From: an uncultured Lactobacillus sp. | Lineage (GTDB): Bacteria; Bacillota; Bacilli; Lactobacillales; Lactobacillaceae | Assembly (NCBI GenBank): GCA_948500755.1 | Contig: CAOOYH010000010.1 | Span: forward strand, 1-52,424 | Reading direction: 5' to 3' | DNA length: 52,424 nt | Part shown: positions 25,130-33,961 of the stretch, piece by piece | How positions within the stretch are numbered: the stretch's first letter is position 1 | Layout: each line of letters begins with the position of its first letter | Made by a program: the position numbers and the translations under genes | Notes under the pieces: generated by a model | The model's input: only the letters and a program-made list of their open reading frames with translations | What the model was told of the DNA's origin: nothing | Databases searched by the model: none

Positions 25130-26278
25130 CTAATTATTTTGCGTCATGGCATTAAAAGCTTGTTCACAGTAATTCTTACCTTTAACTTGATTGGTCAAAT
25201 CAAGCCAATATAGACGGCGATTATGAATTTGGCGATTATCAAGCTCATCCAGATTACCTAATAATTCTTTTTGAGAATTAACGCAAATCCCTGGCGTAAT
25301 TTCTTCATAGGGTCCCATTAAAAGACCACGTACTTTTTCATACTGCTTCAAATAATTAGTAATAAAGATAATTGGCTTATTTAAATGTAAGTAATCAAAA
25401 TAGATTGAAGAAAAGTCAGTCATCAAAAAGTCCGTATCGCCTAATAATTCATAGAGATCATAGTTATGATCAAACAAGTAGTCATTGTTTAAAAAGGCAA
25501 TATTTGAATAATGACTATCAAAATTTTCAAACATGCGCATTTCATAGGGATGCAATTTTACGATTAAATATTGATGACGCGCCTTTAAAGCTGCATTCAA
25601 TTCTTCACCATTAAAATCGCTAAAGGCAAAGAAATTTCCAGATTTAATTTTCTCCATCACAGATTTATCTTCAAGTTCATAGCGAAAAGTTGGCATATAA
25701 ATTCCAATTTGAGCTTGAGAGTCCTCAGTATCAAATAAATCTTTGAGCAGCTTTTCTTTAGGGATAATTGGATTAGTCAAAGCGTCTAAGCGCGGAAAGC
25801 CGATTTTACGGTATTTTTTCCCTTCAATTGCAATACAGGCGCTCATTAAGCTTTCGTACAAATCCGAGTTAGAAGCAACAATATCGGCATTCTTATGCCA
25901 CAATTTTTCATTACGCTTATTATCGCGATAGCGCGTATTATTCGCCATAATTCCCATCCGCTTAAGGGGAACTCCATGCCAGAATTGCAGATTAATCTGA
26001 CCTTTTTTAACTTTAAAAGGCTGGTGCGTGGTAATGACATAACGCGCACTACCAATTTTTTGCCAGCTTTCCCATTTCAAGTGTGAAGATGGCCAAGGTT
26101 CAATCAAGCTCACATTAAATTCGGGATGATTTACTTGTAAATACTTGTAAAAGACATACCCATTCGAGCCAGATCGGCCTGCTCCATTCAAAATCACAAT
26201 GCGATTATCTTCAACTGCGGTAAATCGGCACAAAAATTTCATCCAATTAAGATAAACCCTAAACAAAAAACTCTTCAT
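25130..26278 (-). CDS. CDP-glycerol glycerophosphotransferase family protein (TagB/TagF-like)
   Basis: A 382-residue protein with one weak N-terminal hydrophobic segment and a GT-B type polyol-phosphate transferase domain. Family motifs: WHGVPLKRMGI, then KIGFPRLDAL, then IVKLHPYE, and near the C-terminus MTDFSSIYFDYLHLNKPIIF. Such enzymes move glycerol- or ribitol-phosphate from the CDP-activated donor to a lipid-linked glycan. TagD, which makes CDP-glycerol, lies about 7 kb away (33545). First gene of the four-gene operon; TAGGAAG precedes the ATG. Confidence 0.9.
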   Translation of the reverse strand: MKSFLFRVYLNWMKFLCRFTAVEDNRIVILNGAGRSGSNGYVFYKYLQVNHPEFNVSLIEPWPSSHLKWESWQKIGSARYVITTHQPFKVKKGQINLQFWHGVPLKRMGIMANNTRYRDNKRNEKLWHKNADIVASNSDLYESLMSACIAIEGKKYRKIGFPRLDALTNPIIPKEKLLKDLFDTEDSQAQIGIYMPTFRYELEDKSVMEKIKSGNFFAFSDFNGEELNAALKARHQYLIVKLHPYEMRMFENFDSHYSNIAFLNNDYLFDHNYDLYELLGDTDFLMTDFSSIYFDYLHLNKPIIFITNYLKQYEKVRGLLMGPYEEITPGICVNSQKELLGNLDELDNRQIHNRRLYWLDLTNQVKGKNYCEQAFNAMTQNN

Positions 26279-26316
26279 TAAAATCTTCCTAGCTAAATAT
26301 ACTTATAGTTTAGAGT

Positions 26317-26350
26317 ACAAAAAAAGCCTGAGTAAACTCAAGCTTTTTCT
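26317..26350 (-). terminator. Terminator of the P-type ATPase gene
   Basis: AAGCTTGAGT / ACTCAGGCTT stem on the minus strand followed by a seven-T run, 15-50 nt after the ATPase stop. Confidence 0.85.
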
Positions 26351-26365
26351 TTAAATTTGTAAAAA

Positions 26366-29035
26366 TTATTGTTTGCCCATCTTTCTTTGGAAGAATTTAA
26401 CGATTTCAACAATAATGATCATCAATAATCCTGCTCCTAAAACAACAGCCCATTGAGGACCATCAAGCTCAGTCACATCAAACAATTTAGTCATAAACGG
26501 CAATTCTACCGCTGCCATAATGATTGCGGCAATTATAATTGCTCCATTAAACCATTTATTTGAAAAAGTATGCTTACTAAAAATAGATTGGTGAATATAT
26601 TTAGAGTTAATGGCATGGAATAGCTGAATCAAGCCTAAAGTCAAAAAGGCCATCGTTAAAGCATCCGCATGTTGCAAAGTGGCATTTGAAACATGGGGGC
26701 CGACGTGTAAGCCGATTTGGTAAGCACCTAAAACTAGAATACCTTCCAAAATACCCTGATAAATAATGGAACTCGCTACGCCGCCGCTAAAGAAGTTAGA
26801 ATTTCTGCCACGCGGTTTACGCTTCATAATACCTTCTTCGGCTGGTTCAACACCCAAAGAAATAGCTGGAAGAGTATCAGTAACTAAGTTAATCCATAAT
26901 AATTGAACCGGTGCTAAAATGTCCCAACCAAGCATGGTCATCATAAAGACGGTTAAAACTTCACCGACATTACAACTCATCAAATATAGGATAGCTTTTT
27001 GAATGTTACTGAAGACTTTTCTACCTTGCTTAACAGCTTCCACAATCGTCGCAAAATTATCATCAGCTAAAATCATATCACTGGCACCTTTAGAAACTTC
27101 AGTACCCGTGATACCCATTCCGATACCGATATCCGCTTGTTTCAAACTAGGTGCATCGTTAACACCGTCACCAGTCATGGCTACGATTTTACCATTTTGT
27201 TGCCAAGCTTTAACAATTCTAACCTTGTGTTCTGGTGAAACTCGCGCATAAACACTATAGTCACCAACATGCTTAATAAAGTATTCATCGCTTAATTGAT
27301 CAAGTTCAGCCCCGGTCAAGACACGCTTGTCCTGGCCTGGCTTCAAAATCCCCAATCTTTCTGCAATCGCTTGTGCTGTAACTTGGTGGTCCCCAGTAAT
27401 CATTACAGTTCTAATTCCGGCACTATGAGCTTCGGCAACAGCAGCCTTCGCTTCTGGACGTTCAGGGTCAATCATTCCTACCAAACCAGCAAAAATCAAA
27501 TCCTGTTCTACATTGTCAGTTGAAGGATCCTCATAAAGCTTATCCACTATCTTATAAGCTAGTCCCAAAACCCTAAGAGCCTTTTTAGCCATTTCTTGGT
27601 TAGTAATTAAAATCTTTTTCTTTTCATCTTCAGTAATCGGCTTAATTTGACCCTTTTCTGAAACGTATTTGACCCTCTTCATTAATTCGTCAGGCGCACC
27701 CTTAACGGCAACATAATACTTATCGCCATCTTTATTTACCGTACTCATTAATTTACGATCAGAGTCAAATGGCACTTCTTGAACTCGCTTATACTTTTCA
27801 AGTAATTTAGACACATCAATATGTTTATCAAAGGCATATTGGATAAGCGAAGTTTCGGTTGGATCCCCTAACAAATTACCGCCATTTTCAATCTTAGTAT
27901 CATTAGCTAAAACCATTGAAAGCAGAGCCGGGTTAGAGATTTCAATTTTATCACTGTCATCGTGAATTTGATTTTGATAGTAAACTTTCTCCACGGTCAT
28001 CTTATTCTGCGTTAACGTACCAGTTTTATCAGAACAAATAATGTCGGTGGCACCTAAAGTTTCAACAGCGGGCAATTTTCTTACAATCGCCTTGTGCTTA
28101 GCCATTGCTTGAGTTCCCAGTGCTAAAATAATCGTTACAATTGCTGGCAAGCCTTCAGGAATTGCGGCTACCGCTAAGGAAACAGCCACTAAGAACATGT
28201 TGATCATTAAAGTTGAATTTCTTTGAGCTGGACTAGCCTTTAAGACACCAACGATGAAGACAACCACACAGATTGCCAAAATCATAATAGTTAAGGTCTT
28301 ACCCAGTTGGTTCAAGTTCTCCTTTAAAGGAGTATCGGTTTCATCGGCATTATTAAGCATCGTAGCGATTTTACCAACTTCGGTATTCATCCCCGTTGCA
28401 GTAACAACTCCTTCACCACGTCCATAAGTGACACTAGTGCTTGAATAGGCCATATTTACGCGATCCGCTAAAGCAACATCCTCATCTTCTAGAACCTTGT
28501 CATCCTTATCTACAGGAACTGATTCCCCGGTTAAAGCTGATTCCTCAATTTTCAAGCTGTGCGCATTGATTAAACGCAAATCGGCTGGCACGACGTCGCC
28601 GGCTTCCAGCAAAACCACGTCTCCTGGAACCAAATCAGTACTTGAAATCTCGACAATAGCTCCATTTCTTTTAACATGAGCACTCGGAGTTGCCATTTCC
28701 TTTAACGCTTCAATCGCTGCCTCGGAACGTGCCTCTTGAAATACTCCCAAAACTGCATTGACGATAACTACAATCAAAATAATCGCTGCATCGGTCCATT
28801 CCTGAGCTACAACTCCTGATAAAATTGCCGCTACAATCAAAACAATAATCATAAAATCCTTGAATTGATCAATAAAGCGCATAAACATGCTCTTCTTCTT
28901 TTTGGCAGCTAAAGCATTATAGCCATATTTTTCAATTCGGCTTTTTGCTTGATCATCATTTAAACCATTGGCAAAAGACGTTTCTAAGTCTTTTTCAACT
29001 TCGGCAGCCGTCTCACTATAATATTTTTTCGCCAT
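26366..29035 (-). CDS. SERCA-like P-type ATPase under Mn2+ riboswitch (Ca2+/Mn2+ exporter)
   Basis: An 889-residue P2A-type ATPase. Features in order: cation-ATPase N-domain, actuator motif TGES, M4 ion-site AAIPEGLPAIV, phosphorylation site SDKTGTLTQNKM, ATP-binding KGAPDEL, hinge MTGDGVNDAPSLKQADIG, and M6 LLWINLVTDTLPAISLG with the Asn/Asp ligands of SERCA pumps. The start is set at ATGGCGAAAAAATAT after GGAGGATAA; an 11-codon extension would lie inside the riboswitch terminator. Sequence alone suggests calcium, but the yybP-ykoY leader points to manganese export, as known for related pumps in Lactococcus and Streptococcus. Metal specificity is inference. Confidence 0.92.
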   Translation of the reverse strand: MAKKYYSETAAEVEKDLETSFANGLNDDQAKSRIEKYGYNALAAKKKKSMFMRFIDQFKDFMIIVLIVAAILSGVVAQEWTDAAIILIVVIVNAVLGVFQEARSEAAIEALKEMATPSAHVKRNGAIVEISSTDLVPGDVVLLEAGDVVPADLRLINAHSLKIEESALTGESVPVDKDDKVLEDEDVALADRVNMAYSSTSVTYGRGEGVVTATGMNTEVGKIATMLNNADETDTPLKENLNQLGKTLTIMILAICVVVFIVGVLKASPAQRNSTLMINMFLVAVSLAVAAIPEGLPAIVTIILALGTQAMAKHKAIVRKLPAVETLGATDIICSDKTGTLTQNKMTVEKVYYQNQIHDDSDKIEISNPALLSMVLANDTKIENGGNLLGDPTETSLIQYAFDKHIDVSKLLEKYKRVQEVPFDSDRKLMSTVNKDGDKYYVAVKGAPDELMKRVKYVSEKGQIKPITEDEKKKILITNQEMAKKALRVLGLAYKIVDKLYEDPSTDNVEQDLIFAGLVGMIDPERPEAKAAVAEAHSAGIRTVMITGDHQVTAQAIAERLGILKPGQDKRVLTGAELDQLSDEYFIKHVGDYSVYARVSPEHKVRIVKAWQQNGKIVAMTGDGVNDAPSLKQADIGIGMGITGTEVSKGASDMILADDNFATIVEAVKQGRKVFSNIQKAILYLMSCNVGEVLTVFMMTMLGWDILAPVQLLWINLVTDTLPAISLGVEPAEEGIMKRKPRGRNSNFFSGGVASSIIYQGILEGILVLGAYQIGLHVGPHVSNATLQHADALTMAFLTLGLIQLFHAINSKYIHQSIFSKHTFSNKWFNGAIIIAAIIMAAVELPFMTKLFDVTELDGPQWAVVLGAGLLMIIIVEIVKFFQRKMGKQ

Positions 29036-29051
29036 CTTATCCTCCTTAACA

Positions 29052-29166
29052 AAAAAAGAGACCCACATGCTTGTCGCACATAAGTCTCACAAATTAAGAT
29101 AAGTCCAGAAGCATTTTCCTTCGGGTGTTGGGCTTATCGCATACAAATGCCGTTACTCCCTTATGA
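29052..29166 (-). promoter_or_regulatory. yybP-ykoY Mn2+ riboswitch with terminator
   Basis: On the minus strand the hallmark AAGGGAGTAACGGC (complement 29149-29161) begins the aptamer, and its 3' side is TGTGAGACTTATGTGC. P1 can pair CATAAG (complement 29160-29165) with CTTATG (complement 29080-29085). The same CTTATG belongs to the left arm of a 13-bp terminator (29059-29089, with G-U pairs) followed by seven Ts. The two structures are mutually exclusive, so Mn2+ binding should favour read-through into the ATPase gene. Confidence 0.88.
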
Positions 29167-29175
29167 TCTAGGTCA

Positions 29176-29204
29176 AGTATAAGAAAAAAGTTACCTTTTA
29201 ACAA
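29176..29204 (-). promoter_or_regulatory. Promoter for the Mn2+ riboswitch-ATPase transcript
   Basis: On the minus strand TTGTTA (29199-29204), a 17-bp spacer, then TATACT (29176-29181), close upstream of the aptamer. It sits just past the nadE stop. Confidence 0.7.
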
Positions 29205-29213
29205 GTAAATTAA

Positions 29214-30044
29214 CTAGTTTTTGTAAAAGTCATCAAAAATTGTAACTGGCAAGTGACGCTTGTGTTCACTCTTTTTCCAAAGCTTTTCAATTTGATCAGC
29301 TGCCTTGTCAGAAACTTCTTTTCCTTCAAGGTAGTCATCAATTTCATTATAAGTTACACCTAAAGCTACTTCATCCGGCAAATCTGGTTTTTCTTCTTCA
29401 AGATCAGCAGTTGGAGCTTTTTGATAAAGGTGTTCTGGACAGCCAAGTTCCTTAAGCATTGCTTTTCCTTGGCGCTTATCCAAGCGGAATAATGGAGTTA
29501 AATCCGCAGCACCGTCACCATATTTGGTATAAAAACCTGAGAAGTTTTCAGCAGCATGGTCAGTACCAACAACTGCACCGTTGTTAGCTCCAGCAATGGC
29601 ATATTGAACGACCATTCTTTGACGGGCTTTGATATTACCTTTATTGAAGTCAGTGATCTTTTGGCCAGCTGCTTCAACTACCTTAACCATCGCATCAACT
29701 GGTTCTTTAATATTAACAATTAAATCCTGGTCTGGTTTTTGAAAATCAACTGCATCTTGAGCATCTTGAGCATCAGCTTGAACGCCGTAAGGAAGTCGAA
29801 CTGCGATAAATTGGTAAGAATCATCACCAGTCTCTTCACGCATTTCTTCAATTGCCATTTGACATAACTTCCCAGTTAAAGTTGAATCTTGGCCACCAGA
29901 AATTCCTAAAACGTAGCTCTTTAAAAATGGGTTAGCCTTTAAATAATCCTTCAAAAAGTCAATTGAACGTCTAATTTCCTTTTTAGGATCAATTTCTGGT
30001 AATACATGTTCATATTCAACTATCTTTTTTTGTAATTCTCTCAT
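29214..30044 (-). CDS. nadE: NAD synthetase (ammonia-dependent)
   Basis: A 276-residue NadE that amidates nicotinate adenine dinucleotide to NAD+. The PP-loop motif is LGISGGQDSTLTGKL (about residues 44-58), and GTDHAAENFSGFYTKYGDG and RLDKRQGKAMLKELG are further family blocks. There is no N-terminal glutaminase domain, so ammonia is the nitrogen donor. It overlaps pncB by four bases (ATGA); the pair gives the entry and final steps of nicotinate salvage, with NadD elsewhere. Confidence 0.96.
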   Translation of the reverse strand: MRELQKKIVEYEHVLPEIDPKKEIRRSIDFLKDYLKANPFLKSYVLGISGGQDSTLTGKLCQMAIEEMREETGDDSYQFIAVRLPYGVQADAQDAQDAVDFQKPDQDLIVNIKEPVDAMVKVVEAAGQKITDFNKGNIKARQRMVVQYAIAGANNGAVVGTDHAAENFSGFYTKYGDGAADLTPLFRLDKRQGKAMLKELGCPEHLYQKAPTADLEEEKPDLPDEVALGVTYNEIDDYLEGKEVSDKAADQIEKLWKKSEHKRHLPVTIFDDFYKN

Positions 30045-31519
30045 CGGCCAATACTTCTTTCTCTAATCTTACGACGAATATCTTGAATCAAGTTCATCTT
30101 GCTTTCGTACAAGTCCTGTGACAAATCAACTGGGTATTCTTGAGGGTTCAAGCTACGCTTGTATTCATCCCAAAGACCATCTAAATTATCAGCAACGAAC
30201 TGTTTAATTTCGTCAAGTTTAGGTTGTTTGTAAACTAACTTACCATCTTTAAAGATATCATGCAAAAGTGGGATAGCAGTATAGTTAGTTACCACCTTAT
30301 TGATGTAGTCATATTGAGGGTGGAACATGAACAAAGCATCAAATTTTCTTGGATCTTCCGTATCACGTGATACCCAATCGCCTTCATTCTTTTTAGCAGT
30401 ATTGGCACTAATTCTCCAAACTTGCTTTTTACCTGGAGTAGAAACCTTAATTGCGTTTGAAGAAATCTTGAGTGTATCTCTCATTACATGAACATCATCT
30501 TCAATAGCAACTAATTTATAAACTGCACCTAGTGCAGGTTGATCATAAGCGGTAATATACTTAGTTCCAATGCCCCATACATCGATTTTTGCACCTTGCA
30601 TCTTAAGGTTAGTGATAGTTGTTTCATCAAGATCATTTGAAGCAAAAATCTTCGCCTCGGTATAACCAGCATCGTCCAGCTCTTTTCTTACTTGTTTAGA
30701 AATATAAGCCATATCGCCAGAATCGATTCTTACTCCTAAAAAGTTGATCTTATCGCCCATTTCATTAGCAACTTTAATTGCATTTGGCACACCACTTCTA
30801 ACAGTGTCATAAGTATCAACCAAGAAAACACAATCCTTGTGAGTTTCCGCATATGCTTTAAAGGCATCGTATTCACTACCAAAGGCTTCTACTAAAGCAT
30901 GAGCATGAGTTCCTGAAACTGGGATACCAAACAACTTTCCAGCACGCACATTACTCGTAGAATCAAAACCACCAATATAAGCTGCCCGAGCACCCCATAA
31001 AGCCGCATCAGTTTCTTGAGCACGACGAGAACCAAATTCCATCAAAGCATCCCCTTGAACCGCTAATTTAATTCTAGCAGCCTTGGTGGCAAGCAAAGTT
31101 TGGAAATTGATAATATTCAAAATTGCCGTTTCTACCAATTGACATTGAGCAAGAGGACCTTCCACTTGTAAAAGAGGTTCCTTAGCGAATACTAATTCTC
31201 CTTCTTTCATTGAGCGGATAGTCAACTTCAATTCTAAATTACGCAAATATTCAATAAAATCTTCATCGTAATTTTCGTTTTCTTTAAGATATTGCAGGTC
31301 ACTTTCGCTGAACTTTAAATTTTGTAAATACTTAATTACATGTTCAAGTCCAGCATAAACTGCATAACCATTACCAAATGGCTCTGTACGATAAAATGCT
31401 TCAAAAACGGCATTGCGGTCTGCAATTCCTTTTTTGAAGTAGGTATACATCATATTGATTTCATAAAGGTCTGTGTGCAAAGCTAACGAATCATCTTTGT
31501 CTAATTCTGGATAAAACAT
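30041..31519 (-). CDS. pncB: Nicotinate phosphoribosyltransferase
   Basis: A 492-residue NaPRTase that joins nicotinate to PRPP in NAD salvage. Family blocks: DLYEINMMYTYFKKG at the N-terminus, FGSRRAQETDAALWGARAA, the histidine-containing GIPVSGTHAHALVEAFG (phospho-His site), and GVRIDSGDMAYISKQ. Length matches the Gram-positive long form. It has its own promoter upstream and is followed by the overlapping nadE, so both are one transcript. Confidence 0.96.
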   Translation of the reverse strand: MFYPELDKDDSLALHTDLYEINMMYTYFKKGIADRNAVFEAFYRTEPFGNGYAVYAGLEHVIKYLQNLKFSESDLQYLKENENYDEDFIEYLRNLELKLTIRSMKEGELVFAKEPLLQVEGPLAQCQLVETAILNIINFQTLLATKAARIKLAVQGDALMEFGSRRAQETDAALWGARAAYIGGFDSTSNVRAGKLFGIPVSGTHAHALVEAFGSEYDAFKAYAETHKDCVFLVDTYDTVRSGVPNAIKVANEMGDKINFLGVRIDSGDMAYISKQVRKELDDAGYTEAKIFASNDLDETTITNLKMQGAKIDVWGIGTKYITAYDQPALGAVYKLVAIEDDVHVMRDTLKISSNAIKVSTPGKKQVWRISANTAKKNEGDWVSRDTEDPRKFDALFMFHPQYDYINKVVTNYTAIPLLHDIFKDGKLVYKQPKLDEIKQFVADNLDGLWDEYKRSLNPQEYPVDLSQDLYESKMNLIQDIRRKIRERSIGR

Positions 31520-31557
31520 TATTTCCTCTCATCTATCCTATGTAACAGTATGCTTTA

Positions 31558-31586
31558 ATTATAACCGCCAAAAACTGGTTCATCAA
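31558..31586 (-). promoter_or_regulatory. Promoter of pncB-nadE
   Basis: On the minus strand TTGATG (31581-31586), a 17-bp spacer, then TATAAT (31558-31563). It lies in the short gap after the GT4 gene. Confidence 0.75.
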
Positions 31587-31596
31587 TGTCACAAAC

Positions 31597-32691
31597 TTAC
31601 TTAATGATCAAATTGTATACTTTTTCAATAGATTGTAGTTGATTTTTAATAGAAAAATGACTTTCCAGATATCGTTTTTCATTTACTGCAATCTGCTCTA
31701 GCTCTTTTTTAGGTTTGTTTACGGCTTCTTCAATTGCATTGGCAATAGATTCAACATTCCCAATTTTAGCAATAAATCCATGCTCAAAATCTGGAATCAT
31801 CATCTTAATATCACCGACATCCGTTGATAAAATTGGCACCAAATTATCACTTGCTTCCAGCAAGACCAAAGGAAAACTCTCAGAAAAAGAGGTTAGAACT
31901 GCCAAATCCGTAATTTGATAAAGTTGCTCTAACTCCTTTTTAGATAAAAAGCCATGAAAAGCTACTTGGGGAGATAGATCCAATTTTTGTGCTAGTTTTT
32001 TAAGCGCGTCGAGTTCAGCTCCATTACCTGCAATATGAAGGCGAATATGATCATCATCTAATCGCTTTAAGGCTTTTAACATGAGAGCTTGACCCTTGAC
32101 TTTTTCAGCACGCGCAACGTTAATAATATTGAAATAGGGATGTTCGTATTTAGCTGGAATTTCGCTATCTGTATGGAAAAAGATACCGTTATAGATGACA
32201 TGAATCTTTTCTGGCTTAATCTTTGCCTTGTTTTTCAATAATTTCGCAAACTTCTGCGTAATCGCAAAAATGCAGTCTGCTTTACGTAAAGCATGAATAT
32301 TTAAATCCGTAAAAACTTTGCCCACAATCCCTCGATTTTCAAAATCTAAGTAAGGATCTGAGTGAACAGTAATGCACCATTTAGCCTTAATTTTGTTTCT
32401 AATTAGCGAAACATATAAATTAGCGCGGGCACCGTGGGTATGAACAATATCATAATTGCCTTCATTAATAAACTTAGTCAATTTTTTTAAACTGGCCAGA
32501 TCATAACGGCTACTAGCATTTAAAAGATGGGTTTTAATCCCCTTCTTTTGGGCAGCTTCACTCACTGGACCCTTTGCTAGAGTCAAAAGTTCCCAATCTT
32601 GATTTTCTAATTTAGCTTCCGTGAGCAAATTAACAATATGAGACAAGCCGCCGCCATTTTCTAAACCGGCATTAATATGCAATACTTTCAT
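31597..32691 (-). CDS. Glycosyltransferase family 4 protein
   Basis: A 364-residue GT-B glycosyltransferase. The N-terminal half opens with VLHINAGLENGGGLSHIV, the usual acceptor-domain glycine loop; the C-terminal half carries IINVARAEKVKGQALMLKAL and the E-x7-E region around SFSESFPLVLLEASDNLVP. Likely a sugar transferase for teichoic acid or exopolysaccharide. Its start overlaps the tagA stop by one base, so the two are a coupled pair. Sugar specificity not readable. Confidence 0.9.
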   Translation of the reverse strand: MKVLHINAGLENGGGLSHIVNLLTEAKLENQDWELLTLAKGPVSEAAQKKGIKTHLLNASSRYDLASLKKLTKFINEGNYDIVHTHGARANLYVSLIRNKIKAKWCITVHSDPYLDFENRGIVGKVFTDLNIHALRKADCIFAITQKFAKLLKNKAKIKPEKIHVIYNGIFFHTDSEIPAKYEHPYFNIINVARAEKVKGQALMLKALKRLDDDHIRLHIAGNGAELDALKKLAQKLDLSPQVAFHGFLSKKELEQLYQITDLAVLTSFSESFPLVLLEASDNLVPILSTDVGDIKMMIPDFEHGFIAKIGNVESIANAIEEAVNKPKKELEQIAVNEKRYLESHFSIKNQLQSIEKVYNLIIK

Positions 32692-33422
32692 TATTTGTCA
32701 CCCTTTTTTGACTGCTTAACGCGAACTACAAATTTAGGCAACACCATCATCCGTTTAAATCTGGTTGGATTGGTAATCAAACGATAAAACCATTCCAAAT
32801 GAGTTTTTTGAAAAACTTCTGGTGCTCTTTTAACAAGTCCTGAAAAGACATCAAAACTTCCTCCAACACCCATCATTAAAGCTGGAGTAAGATCTTTTCT
32901 TAAAATTGAAATTAATTTTTCCTGTTTTGGAAAACCCAAGGCTGCAAAAACAAGATCAGGAGAAGTTCTTTCAATCTTTTTAGCAATTGTATTCAAATCT
33001 TCCTTAAAGTAGCCATCTTGAGCACCCACTAATTGAATATTGGAATAATTACGTGCAATTTTTTCTTGAACTGCATGAATGACATTAGGCTTAGCTCCAA
33101 TTAAATAAACGCGCAATTCACGCTCATTAGCCAGTTGCATTAACCATGTAAATAAATCATAGCCTGTCACTCTTTCAGGAAGTGGATGATTGAGCATTTT
33201 AGCTGCTTTAACAATTCCAATTCCATCGGCAGTGATATAATCTGTATCATTTTGTAAAATTTTCATATATTCAGGATCTTCATTTGCTGCCATAACAATT
33301 TCAGGATTAGCAGTGACTACAAAAGTTGATTCATGATTATTGATTTTCTTAATAAATTCATTTTGAAATTGATTAAACGTCTTATTATCAAATTGTACGC
33401 CTAAAATATTTACTTTATCCAT
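32691..33422 (-). CDS. tagA: WecG/TagA/CpsF-family glycosyltransferase (TagA-like)
   Basis: A 243-residue GT26 enzyme. Motifs: NPEIVMAANEDPEY, ITADGIGIVKAAKML, PERVTGYDLF, and FAALGFPKQEKLI. TagA adds N-acetylmannosamine to undecaprenyl-PP-GlcNAc, the committed step of wall teichoic acid linkage-unit synthesis. The adjacent divergent tagD and the overlapping GT4 gene support a teichoic-acid role. The symbol is by family; the exact sugar is inferred. Confidence 0.88.
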   Translation of the reverse strand: MDKVNILGVQFDNKTFNQFQNEFIKKINNHESTFVVTANPEIVMAANEDPEYMKILQNDTDYITADGIGIVKAAKMLNHPLPERVTGYDLFTWLMQLANERELRVYLIGAKPNVIHAVQEKIARNYSNIQLVGAQDGYFKEDLNTIAKKIERTSPDLVFAALGFPKQEKLISILRKDLTPALMMGVGGSFDVFSGLVKRAPEVFQKTHLEWFYRLITNPTRFKRMMVLPKFVVRVKQSKKGDK

Positions 33423-33544
33423 GAGCTACTTTCCTCTATAGTTACATTATTAATCTATTTTATCAAACATTCGTAATTTTGCTTATGTAGAATAATCACA
33501 TCTGTGGTAACATTGAAAAAGTTAATCATTGAAGGAATTTTAAA

Positions 33545-33931
33545 ATGAAAAAAGTTATTACATACGGTACATTCGATTTATTGCATTATGGGCATATTCG
33601 GCTTTTAAAAAGAGCGCGGGCATTGGGCGATTATTTGATTGTAGGCCTTTCAACAGATGAATTTAACGAATTTCAAAAACACAAGGAAGCCTACAATACT
33701 TATCCTGAACGTAAGTATATCTTAGAAGCTATTCGTTATGTAGACGAAGTCATCCCAGAAAAAGATTGGGATCAAAAAATTAAAGATGTTCAAAAATATG
33801 ATATTGATACTTTTGTCATGGGAGACGATTGGAAAGGGAAATTTGACTTCTTAAAACCTTATTGCGATGTAGTTTATCTTCCGCGCACACCGGGAATTTC
33901 CACCACCAAAATCAAAGATGATTTAAAGTAA
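33545..33931 (+). CDS. tagD: Glycerol-3-phosphate cytidylyltransferase
   Basis: A 128-residue TagD making CDP-glycerol from CTP and glycerol-3-phosphate. The nucleotidyltransferase HxGH motif is in TYGTFDLLHYGHIRLLKRA (residues ~5-23), and the C-terminal RTPGISTTKIK supplies the second nucleotide-binding motif (family R-T-x-G-I-S-T-T). Transcribed divergently from tagA, separated by 122 bp. It supplies the donor for CDP-glycerol-using transferases such as the TagB/F-like gene at 25130. Confidence 0.95.
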   Translation: MKKVITYGTFDLLHYGHIRLLKRARALGDYLIVGLSTDEFNEFQKHKEAYNTYPERKYILEAIRYVDEVIPEKDWDQKIKDVQKYDIDTFVMGDDWKGKFDFLKPYCDVVYLPRTPGISTTKIKDDLK

Positions 33932-33961
33932 AAAAGACTCTGGTAATTACCAGAGTCTTTT
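33932..33961. terminator. Bidirectional terminator between tagD and the GntR gene
   Basis: GACTCTGG-taatta-CCAGAGTC with A/T runs on both sides (33931-33962). Serves the two convergent genes. Confidence 0.9.

Noticed and set aside
29036..29068. Eleven-codon N-terminal extension of the P-type ATPase
   Set aside because: It starts inside the riboswitch terminator and includes the GGAGG Shine-Dalgarno; the ATG at 29035 has proper spacing.
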